A program made the translations under genes and the position numbers. From Lanius collurio (taxonomy: Eukaryota > Chordata > Aves > Passeriformes > Laniidae), in NCBI GenBank assembly GCA_020086605.1, contig JACBWW010000017.1, positions 14,889,128 through 14,953,127 of the forward strand: 64,000 nt of DNA. The letters are read 5' to 3'. Below the pieces are notes generated by a model. That model was not told where the DNA came from. It saw only the letters and a program-made list of their open reading frames with translations, and did not search any database. Below are positions 39,899 through 49,902 of this stretch, one piece after another. How positions within the stretch are numbered: position 1 is the first letter of the stretch; every line of letters starts with the position of its first letter.

Positions 39899-41539
39899 TT
39901 GATGGGAATGCTATGATTTTTTTTTATATCTGCACTTGTAGCTTATTTTAATTTTAAAGACTTTAGACCATAACTCTGCACTTTTAATTTTGTGTTCAGT
40001 ATGGGGAGTTAATCCCAGAATGGGGCTTTTTGGATGCAAAATCTGAATGCTTGTGTAGTAACAACAGCTGTCCCCTCACCATGTGGTGTCTTCCATTGCT
40101 TTACTGTAGAGATGAATTTTGGCCCAGTGTTTCAGTAATATTGGACACACATGGTTTTAGGTGACAAAGCAGTATGTTTATGCATTCATTTGACTCTCGC
40201 AGTTACAGTTGGCTACAGATTAGAACAGGGAGAATACATTCACACCATGACCACCCTCGTAGCTGCTTGTAGCACTTGGATCACAGTAGGCGCTGTTGCA
40301 TCTAAAGACACAATTAACTGTTGCTGAGGAATTGCAAATTCACAAAAGCTCTTTTACAGCTTTTGCTGTTGAGAGTGGATTTTCTAAAAGCTTTTTCAGA
40401 GATTTTCCGAATGTATAAGTGTTTTAGATCTTCACATTCTTAAATTATTGTCAGCTTGAAATAAGATTAAGAAGTTGATATTTTAATGTAGCTAATGAAT
40501 GCTTGTGCTCTGAATTAGCTGCGTAATTAAGTACAGATCTACAGAATGATTGTAGTTTTGTCCATCTTTTAGGAAGATAGCCTTAAGAGTTCTGTAATAT
40601 TTACAAGTAGTTTGTAAAGCTGTGAGCACAAATCAAAGTTTACCCAAAAAGTCTGAAAATAAAACTTAGCAGAAAGCTTCCAACATCTGTATATCACTGG
40701 AAAGATCATCTTGATTTCCGTGTGTAATTGCTTAGATATGCTTTGGATATGGTTAAGAGAGAAAAGCTGTGAATATAGCAGTTGAATGTATTTTTAAAAA
40801 CCCCACAAACAAATAAACTCCCTGCACCTCCAAGTTTTAGTATGAATTAAATAGAAAATTACAGTAAACTACATATTAAGGCTAATTTTGAAGTATGGTA
40901 TTTGGCTGATTTTTAAACAAAAGGCTTTCAAGCAGAACTCTTTAGAAGAATTCATTATTGAAATTACAGTGATAAAAATTCTCATATGTAGAACATTAAG
41001 CCCTGGAAATCTTTATAAAAATCCCTGAGAAATATCTTCATATAAAATATCTATATGAAGTATAATATAATAAAGGTATAGAGTATATTAACTTGTTTAA
41101 ACCAGCAAAAGTAATTAGGTTATTGTGCAATGTGGAGATTTTTCTATGTATTTGTCATTTCTTCTGTAGGCCAGGGTGTAATTGTATAATGCATGCAATG
41201 TATGTGTGAGATCTCTCACATACACACATTACTTAAGTGTCTTGTGTTTAAATCATCAGAGATAATTCATTTTATTCTTGTATTAAAAACAATGAATGTT
41301 TGAGGCTTTCAGCATTGAATAAAGGACTACATGGATCCAGACCAGGACGATTGATAAAATCCTTGCTACTATTGGCTATTATTTACTGTCTTTTAAGTGG
41401 CAGGTTGTATTTATGCCAATTTATCTGCTTCAGGGAACACTCTTGATAGCAGAACAAAGTGAATAAAAGTAGTTTGCTTTGCAAATGAATGCAAATGGTG
41501 AAGCCTTTTGGGAAGCCCTTTAACAGGAGCAATGCACTT

Positions 41540-42080
41540 TGATTATGAGTGAAGCTGCCATTTGGACATGGTGAAAAGAGCACGCTTGAACCATTGATTG
41601 GGAGAGACAGTAAAAAGTCAGGAAGGGCCCCGTTAAGCTTGCAGTGCGGCGGGCGGATGTCAGTGTGGTTAGAGCACAGTGGGAGAATGACAGGCAGGAT
41701 TAGTGTCAGGGAGAAGCTTTGCTGTAGTTGTGGAGATCGTCCCTGGGGTCACTCACCTCTGACTGTTGTTCTGTGCTGATGGCTCTGTAATGCAAACCGC
41801 TTGATATGTGCCTGTTCATTATCAGAAATGGTGATTAGAAGAGGTATGTCATAAAGAATTCCTTAAAAATAAATAAAATGGCAAACTACTGATGGTAACA
41901 AAGATTTGGCTCTGCAGTCGTTTCCAAAGGTGCTGCAAATGTCAAAGACGGTCACTGCATTTTGCCTTCTGAGGCAACCACAATTCCATGCCTTAAACTG
42001 CTCTAATTGTGTGTTCCTTGCTTTGTTCACTTTTATTCAGCCGTTATGAAGACAGTCATTGTTAACAGCTTGGCATGTAG
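41540..42080. other. CNE-like non-repetitive stretch
   Basis: This segment is compositionally distinct from nearby intron. It is balanced in GC, has several CpG sites and no repeat motifs, and contains transcription-factor-like words (TGCAAA octamer-like near 41790, TCATTATCA, TTAACAG). It does not read as a protein and lacks exon-like splice borders. It has the look of a conserved non-coding element, but conservation cannot be judged from one sequence. Confidence 0.25.
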
Positions 42081-42410
42081 TTAGAGTAAAACATTTTTAT
42101 ATCTTTTGGTTATTGGGTAGTAGAAGCATCCGGTCTGGTTTTGTGGTATTAACTGCATTTTAGGGAGGGGGGAGGGGTGCTGCTTAATTGTCTTGATGGA
42201 ATATTAGCGTCAACAGATTTCATTCCTGGATCATGCCAGAGTGCTAAAACACAGCATGGTAACAGTGACAAAAAGCTAAGATGACTGGTCTGTTTCATTA
42301 AGAGGCTTTTTAAATATATCAAAATGGAGATACTTTCTGTGTATCTGCTGGAAAAATATTACAAAGGCAATTAAGAAAATGTTTGAAACTTTGTGTCTTA
42401 AACTGTGATA

Positions 42411-44225
42411 TAATCATGGAGTCATTTAGGTTGGAAAAGGCCTTTAAGATCATTGACTCTTATCATTAATCCAGCACTACAGGCCCACCACATGGTCTTT
42501 TAAAAACCTCCAAGGGTGACGATTCCACCATTCCCTGGGCAGCCTGTTATGACACTCAAAAACCCTTTTAGTGAAGAAACTTTTCGTAATACGCAATCTG
42601 AAGGTCCCCTGGCGTAACTTGAGGCTGTTTCCTCTTGTCCTAGATCTTGCTACTAGTACTTCATTACTATCTTTTTACCTGGGAAAGAGGCCAATCCCCA
42701 CCTCGCCAAAACCTCCTACCATAGGTAGTCATAGAGAGCAACAAGGTCTCCTGAGCCTCTTTTCTCCAAGCGAAACACATCCAGCTTCCTCAGCCACTCA
42801 TCAGACTTGTGCTCCAGACCTTTCACCAGCTCCATTGCCCTTCTCTGGACATGCTTCAGCACTTCAATGTCCTTCTGGAATTGAGGGGCCCAGAACTGGA
42901 CCCAGGATTTGAGGTGTGGCCTCACCAGTGCCGAGTACAGGGGAAGGATCAGTGCCCTGGTCCTGCTGGCCACACTGTTGCTGATCCAGGCCAGGATGCC
43001 ATTGGCCTCTTGGCCACCTGGGCCCTCGCTGGCTCACGTTCAGCTGCTGCTGACCAGCACCCCCAGGTCCTTTTCCAACTTGCACCTTTCCATCCACTCT
43101 GTCCCCAGCCTGTAGCACTGCAGGGGTTGTTGTGACCCAAGGGTAGGACCAGGCACAGGCACTTGGCCTTGTTGAACCTCTGGCCTCTCCCCATCAATCC
43201 AGCCTGTCCAGATCCCCGTGCAGAGCCTTCCTGCCCTCCAGCAGATCAGCACTCCCACCCAAGTCAGTGTGTCTGCAAACTGACTGAGGGTGCCCTTGAT
43301 CCCCCGCTCTGGATTGTTGATAAAGATATTAAATAGAACTGGTCCCAACACCAAGCCCTGGGGAACAGCCCTGGTGACTGGCCACCAGCTGGATGTAATT
43401 CCATTCACTAACACCCTCTGGGCCTGGCCATCCTGACAGCTTTGTACCCATCCAGCCAAGCCTTGAGCTGGATATGCTGTGGGCATTGATGTTAAAGTGT
43501 TTCCTGAAGTCCAAGTAGGCACAGCCTTTCATTCATCCACTAAGAAGGTCACTCTGTCTCAGAAGATCGAGTTGGTCAAGCAGGACCTGCCATTCACAAA
43601 CCTGTGCTGGTTGAGCCTCATCCCCTGGTTGTCCTGCACGTGCCATGTGATGCCACTCACGAAGATCTCCTCCATGATCATCCCTGGCACCAAGGTCAGA
43701 CTGACAGGCCTGTAGTTCCCTGAATATTCCTTCTAGACCTTCTTGCAGATGGGTATTGCATCTGGAAACCTCCTGTGAACTGGGACCTCCCCAGTCAGCT
43801 GCGTGTGCCAGTAAATGTTTCAAAGGGGCTGAGTGAGCACTTCCACCAGCTCCTTCAGTTTCCTTGGATGGATCCTATCCGGCCCCATGGACTTTGGTGT
43901 GTCAGGTCACTGACCATTTTTGCTTGGATAATGGGGGCTTCATTGTGCTCTGTCTTCCAGGTCAGGGACTGGGTACACGGAGACCAACGGATATTTCCAT
44001 TAAAGACTGAGGCAAAGGGGGACTATGAAGTACCTCAGGCTTCTCCTCATTCTGTGTAATTGTGTTTTTGCCTGCATCTAGTAAAGGAGGGAGATTCTCT
44101 TTAGCCCTCCTTTTGTGTTGCTCATGGATTTGCAGAACATTTTTTTGTTGTCTTTTACAGCGGTAGTCAGATGAAGTTCTTGATGGACTTTGGCCCATCT
44201 AATTTTTGCATAACCCCATAATCTA
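42411..44225 (-). mobile_element. CR1 LINE copy 2, 1.8 kb, 5'-truncated
   Basis: This second large CR1 copy is on the minus strand, with its 3' end at the low-coordinate side beginning TAATCATGGAGTCATTTAGG. Minus-strand frames show [42 protein letters not shown] and, further 5', [17 protein letters not shown]. The high-coordinate side extends about 550 bp further into ORF2 than copy 1 (for example reverse-complement strings CCAGGTCAGGGACTGGGTAC and TTAAAGACTGAGGCAAAG). The catalytic box reads FADT as in copy 1. The element stops about 325 bp before exon C. Its interior 42753-43410 is almost the same as copy 1. Confidence 0.93.
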
Positions 44226-44550
44226 ATAAAAGTATTGTTGATTATTATCTTTACTGCATTTTATAATGTTGTGTTATGTATGTTGTATTAAAGTTAATAG
44301 AAATTAAATGTGTTAGTCTACATAATACACAAAGTGCAATTTTTAAGTGTCCAGGATTTTTAGTATTTTACTGTTGGTCTGTTGTTTTTATCCATTTTCA
44401 GCAGCAACACAGAGAAAAGATACCAAGACTTTTTTTTGGTTTTTTTACATTATTAGATTAATTTGTTTTAATTTTTTTTTTTCAATATATTACCTTGCAA
44501 ATAAATGTCCAATATTCCAGTGTAATGAATGTTTTACAAATGTTTTACAG

Positions 44551-44670
44551 GCACCTGAATGGACAGAGGAGGACCTGAGCCAGCTGACAAGAAGTATGGT
44601 TAAGTTCCCAGGGGGGACCCCCGGTCGATGGGAAAAGATTGCTCACGAATTGGGTCGATCAGTGGCAGAT
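44551..44670 (+). CDS. DNAJC1: DNAJC1 exon C, core of SANT1 domain
   Basis: Forty codons encode the first SANT/Myb-like domain. APEWTEEDLSQLTRSMVKFP forms helix 1, with the hallmark tryptophan in EWT. GGTPGRWEKIAHELGRSVAD carries helix 2, the second tryptophan in GRWEKI and the turn into helix 3. It matches vertebrate DNAJC1 almost residue for residue from memory (human has SVTD). SANT domains are three-helix protein-interaction modules; here they sit on the cytosolic side of an ER-membrane protein. The acceptor is TTTTACAG ending at 44550 and the donor is GTGAGT from 44671. The length of 120 bases and phases 0/0 make the exon symmetric, so skipping it would keep the frame while removing most of SANT1. 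Helix 3 is finished by exon D. Confidence 0.97.
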
Positions 44671-46816
44671 GTGAGTTCACTCAGAATTGCATTGTGTAGA
44701 GGATGACAAACCAGAACAAGACAGGCAGTGTAGAAGGCAGACTTATACGGGGCCGACATTGTCTTTTGAGAGAAGCTACAATCCTTTCAGGACCTGGAAG
44801 TGAACCATTAACTAACTATGCAAGAAGCAGATGTCAGCCAGTCTCTCCCTCCACAATTAACAGCTGTAACTGATCAGCTGGATGGGGCATTCTGGTTCTT
44901 ACAGACTTCAGCTACTGTAACCCAATAACAGAGAAACAATGCACTGCAGGTTTTGTAGCAACCTCCTTTCACTGCAAGTGAAGGTTTGTGTGACTTCATT
45001 AAAGATTACATTTCTGTTTCAAGCCAGTCCGTAAAAAATGCATATGAGCTAATGGTGTTTAGACAGGTGGTTTCCATTAATTAAGCAGAAATATCTTTAC
45101 AAATTTTAAAATGACTAATGTGTATGATACTATTTCAGTGCCTTTTCCAGGATTATAGCATGCTTAAAAATTACATTATGTAAAATAATTAATGTCCTTG
45201 TTAATTCATATTTTATAGTATTGTACCAGATATCAAAGCAAGTTTGTACTTAAGGTTTTTAAGTGTTATGATCTTAAAACCCTTAGGGGCTAGGCTGTAA
45301 AAGACTTTTCCTTTTCAAGCAATAGATCACTAGAACATGATGTAGTGTCTGCTGAGGACCATTTGAAAGCCCTTTCAGGTGACCCTATTTTATAGGCTCT
45401 GTAGGGGTTAATGAGAATAATGTTTAAATCTGTTCATGTACATTTTGTGATTAGATGTTCTTTATTTATTATATTTCAGGAATTATCTTAAAAATGGGAA
45501 ACAAAGCCACTGACTAGAGTGAAATATTACAGCCTTCTGGGGAATTTGTGTACTTCTTAAGTTTTTTTTTCATTGTTGATATAATCACAAAAAGATATTT
45601 TTAGAACTTACTTTTAAAGTTTTAATGCATCTATACCATTCTGATACATATACTTAAAAATAAGTCTTTTGTGCTATTCTAATTTTAGAACAATACCTTA
45701 TTCCCAAATAGTGTGTGTAAGCAAGAAGTTACTAACCTGCTAACCAAATGAAATTAAGGTTTTAAGGTTTATTGTGTTCAGTATTGTTTATTATATTTCT
45801 TGAAGTATTCCTATGACTGGACAGATTTTATTAGAAAAGATGCTACATTTTACTAATACTAACAGCAAAAATATTTCACATGTGTTGGTAGTATACAGTG
45901 TTCATGGGAAAGAGCTTTTGAGATTGCTTTGGAAAATCTGATTATCTTGATACAGATAATACAGACATGTGGAATGGCTCTACATACATCCATCACAAAA
46001 CTAATACTATCTTCAGAGTGCCTTTTGCACCCACTGACTGCTTCATTTCTCGAATTGAGTGTAAAAAACATTCTTTATTAAGAATCCTTTGCATAATATA
46101 TTTGGCTGTCTTACATCCAGTACTGGAAAGAAAAAAACAAAGCTCACTTGTTTCTTCCATTAGATGAGAGGTCCTCAGCAACTTGCTGTTTTGTTTTAGT
46201 GAGTAGGAAAGAGAAATGAAAGAAATGTGATTGTTCTGAGAGCTGTCATTTTCTTGTATGAAAAAAAGGAATTTCCAGGATTTTTATGTGTGGAGAAAGG
46301 TCTGAGTGTAATCCTTTTTACTTCCTGTAACCTCCAACTATATGGTTAATGTAAGTGTTGTCCACACAAGTTTTTACTTCTCTAAAAATTTCCAACTGCT
46401 GCTAACACTAGGTCAGTTTTCCTGACACAAACTAATTGTTAGAGTTTCTGCTGCTTTTATCATTGCTTTACAAAGAATTGCAGCTATTAGGCATTATGAG
46501 GAAACAAAAATGAATGTTTTAAACAAAAGCTTCATGGAACTTCTTTGAGTCTCAGACTGTTACTGCATCAGTACTAGAAATGGTGAAACTGGAAACTACT
46601 TCAGATATATCCATTGAGTAAGATTTCAGTATTCAATAAGATGTACAACTTATCCTGTGTATTTCTTGAAGATAACATAGAATCTCAGTTTACAGCAAGG
46701 ATTCTTATTTTCTTCAGGCCTCACCATAATTGGGTAAGAAATGTTACAGTAAAGCAGCAGGAGAAACTTCTGGGTTGTTAAACTTTGTGTGCAGTAAAAA
46801 AGGTGTTTGCATGTGC

Positions 46817-46834
46817 AGGCAGCATTTGCTGCCT
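46817..46834. repeat. Short perfect hairpin
   Basis: AGGCAGCA-TT-TGCTGCCT gives an 8 bp stem with a two-base loop. A TTTGCAT (POU octamer-like) word lies just upstream at about 46806. Function is unknown. Confidence 0.5.
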
Positions 46835-47679
46835 AAACAGCTGTTCCATGTTTCTACTGGTAGCAGTGCAAGGAGGTAAGTTTTGGTGTACGAGGTGCTG
46901 CTTTGAAACAGCTGTAGCAGAGTTTGGGAATGCCTTGCTTACAGCTAGTTTAACAGGAGTCAAGCCAGAGAAGGTATGAAGTATGTATTATCTAGCAAAT
47001 GCACTAGATCTTAAAAAAAGAAAAAAATTCAAAGGCAAATTTGAATTTGTTTTTCTAACATTTCCTAGTATGGGAAATGCTTTTTAAAACTTGAGATCTG
47101 TGTCTGCTTCTTTCCTCTCCTGTAAAGCATCAAGAGCAGTAAGGCTTGGTTTTCCTTTCACAGTTAGAGAATTATGATAGAAAGGATTGGTAAGGTATGG
47201 TATGCTTGTTTCCAAGTGATTTTATGTATTCAAACCTTATTTAATAATATATTAGCTAAATAGGTATTAATAAAAATAGCTCAGAGTAATCCAGTCCAAA
47301 ATGGTATCTCCATTGTTGCTTCTGCCTCAAAGCTTTCTTCCTCAGCAAAAAAAAAAAAAAGCTAGAAAAAAGTCTCAAAACTTTTTAAAGAATAAACTGA
47401 AACTATTCATATATGTCAGAAGAGCATCAGTGAAATTCACTCCCTCTAACCACCCCAAAAAAATTCTATTTTGTCTTAAATTTCTTCTTTTTTTTAAAGA
47501 AAGAAATTCCTACTGTGTCCAACTATGTTTCCACTTGCAATTTTTGAGCAGAGTGAAGCAGACTTGAGGAGAGTGTTCTTGACTTTTTTGAACTTTTCAT
47601 CTTCATGGTGTTGTTTTAACTTACAACATCCTTGGTTTGTGTCAAATTTTCAGTATTGCACTTAAACATGTGGTTTGAT

Positions 47680-48065
47680 AGAAAGAGTCCAGATGAGAAT
47701 AATAGGTTCCTACAATGTTATCTACAAGGGAAGATTGTGAAGGAATTTATGTTGTTGAACTAAAACAAATGAACTGAGGGGGTAAGTATTCAACTATTAT
47801 AAAAGAAAACCATAGTGAGGAAGGGTCTTGTGCACTCTGTTAGTTTTACAGGGCAAGAAGTTATTACCTCAGATTTAATCAGAAGCTGCAGAGTTAGACA
47901 CTGAAGGACAAAGAATTACAATGGAGATGATAAAGCAGTGGAATCAGCTGCTCTGGAGTCTCCATATTTGCGGGCCTTTAAGAACAGGTTACACAAACAT
48001 CTGCAAGAGACATCATCATTGTAGTGGTTCTGCCTGAGGTTAGGTCCTTCTCTTCATATGGTTTG
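47680..48065 (+). mobile_element. Old CR1-like 3'-region fossil
   Basis: Landmarks in + orientation are GGGCAAGAAGTTATTACCTC near 47853, GTGGAATCAGCTGCTCTGGA near 47938, GAGTCTCCATATTTGCGGGC, TTTAAGAACAGGTTACACAA and ACATCTGCAAGAGA, then TTCTGCCTGAGGTTAGGTCC near the end. This order matches the 3' region of older amniote CR1-type elements. It is heavily mutated and has no open frame. Confidence 0.5.
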
Positions 48066-48414
48066 TGATTACACTAGCAAGTGCAAGCTATCTGGGAGGA
48101 AAAGGAAGAAAGAAAACTTTCCTTACAATTGGAAGCATGTGTGAATTCATTTTTAAAAATGTAGAATTAAAGCCAGATAGTCACCATAGTTGGTCAGTAA
48201 TCACTGCATATACCTCAGCTTGACTTCCTAAATTCAGTAATTCCTAATAAAATGTTACTTAAGCTTTTTTCTTGTCTACTACTATTCAAGTTGGTATTTT
48301 GTAGACATTTAAGTTTGTTATTTCCTAAAATACAGCCCAAATAATAGTTCCTGTAACCATTATATGGGTATGTCTACCAGATTCCCTGTCCAAACAAGTA
48401 CATCCCCCCAGTGT

Positions 48415-48499
48415 GATGCAGCTGCTGGGAAAGTGCCAGCCAAAATCCAGCAATAAACAGCTGCATCTGTGCTGTAGTGCCCCTGAGCTCATTCAGCTG
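48415..48499. promoter_or_regulatory. Inverted CAGCTG E-box pair with a third E-box (candidate enhancer)
   Basis: A perfect 10 bp inverted repeat, GATGCAGCTG at 48415-48424 and CAGCTGCATC at 48458-48467, is separated by 33 bases. Each arm contains the CAGCTG E-box bound by bHLH factors, and a third CAGCTG lies at 48494-48499. The surrounding 48.40-48.60 kb is unique-looking and GC-balanced. Regulatory function is inferred only from motif clustering. Confidence 0.3.
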
Positions 48500-49856
48500 T
48501 AATGTTTCTATTTATGCTGCCTCATGTGATACCAGCATAAATATATTCCTGTGCTTTTCAGCTCAGAGCTAGGGTAGGCTTGCAGCCGTGGTACAGTCAC
48601 ACTGTGAGAAGGGTTACTACTTTAATTTCTGTCATGGTAGATGTGGGACATGTTTATCTTGTCTCTCTTTGGGAAGACATCTTTTTAACAGCCAACGAAT
48701 AATCAACCCAAAATAGATGAGGTTAAGTTGTGCTCACTTTATCAGTATGTTTAATTATTTAAATTGCCAATTGTCACTTTAATATGTGCATATTGGGAAT
48801 TTAGCAATCTTTTCCTATGAAGATGGTTTTGAGCTGGCTTAGTATAATGAAATCCTATTGCTTTCACAACTGAAAGCTTCTGCAGCTTTTTAAGTTATTT
48901 TTATTGCAATTGGCTGGTGTTGTAAATTAGGTTTTCAAGTATTTTGATTATGAAAGGGAAATGGAGTTAACTCTAATCAGGGTTCCTGCCTGCTGACCTG
49001 GTTACCTGTACCACTGCTCTCTGTCATCCTCCAAACATCTGTTCTTTGACCCATTTTCCTTGCTGAATTTGTTGCTCCAGGGTTAGTTCTCATTCCTGTC
49101 TGCCAATACTTAAGGAAATAATTGACCTTTTAAAACAAAATAAAAAAGTTATGTTGGAATTTCCTAAGCACTGTGAACACTCTGCAACATAGTATAAATA
49201 ATCTATGGAGTGGAGTTGCAATACTACTTTTTCTGCAAAAATTACATTGTTTGATTTGACAAATGCTAAGCCTTCTGAAGATTTATAATAATGATTGTCA
49301 GCTTCTGTTGAATTCAAAAATTGAGAAAAAGCACTTAGATGTGAAATTATAGAAGTATATTGTAATTGTCAATACCAACCTTCATAGATAAAAAGTTTAA
49401 AAAAAATATTTGCTGAAAGGCATAAATTAATTTCAGTAACTAACAAAGGACATTCAAATTGTAAAAATAACAGAGGAAGTAAAAGCTGTCTGGCATGCCA
49501 AACAGACTTTAATGTGATTATTAGGTACAGGTTTTTTAAATTAAAGGCAAAGAGATCTCAGATTTCATACTTGTGAAGTAATATCATTCACTTGTCTTAC
49601 AGGATTTAAACTGATTCTGTTTGCTCCTGCAGTCACTAATCTCATGCATTTATGTTGCAAAAACAGACTGATTGGGATTTGCTGCTTGTATAGAAGAACA
49701 CTAAGGTAGACAGCAAAACAATAGCCAGGTGGCAGACATTCTGAATTACCATGAAACCTGCAAGCATAAGGTTTGGGGGCGTGGGTGCTTATTTTTGATA
49801 TCTTTTGTATGCCCAAGCAACAGTTTCAGGCTGTAAGTCTGACTATGTGAGTTCAT

Positions 49857-49902
49857 ACTCATTATAAAATAGATTTTTTACTCATTGTAAAATAGATTTC
49901 TT
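49857..49902. repeat. Tandem duplication, 2 x 23 bp
   Basis: Units 49857-49879 and 49880-49902 differ at only about two positions. This is a small recent tandem duplication in AT-rich DNA. Confidence 0.85.

Larger units (their letters stand above)
19199..44550 (+). other. DNAJC1 intron between exons B and C (25.4 kb)
   Basis: The donor is GTATGT and the acceptor is a TTTTACAG string ending at 44550. This is the longest intron in the window and its main repeat reservoir: an AT microsatellite near 22.04 kb, two large minus-strand CR1 copies, a probable LTR fragment near 33.5 kb, a CR1 3' end at 34.4 kb, two old CR1-like fossils at 35.9-38.5 kb, and candidate regulatory elements near 39.85 and 41.5-42.1 kb. 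No exon of another gene is recognisable inside it. Confidence 0.88.

Noticed and set aside
41197..41230. Imperfect hairpin around GTGTGAGATCTCTCACAT
   Set aside because: Built from TG/CA-rich low-complexity sequence with bulges; too weak to call a structured RNA.
42160..42180. G-run (GGGAGGGGGGAGGGG) as a G-quadruplex
   Set aside because: Only three G runs are separated by loops, so a stable four-run quadruplex is doubtful.
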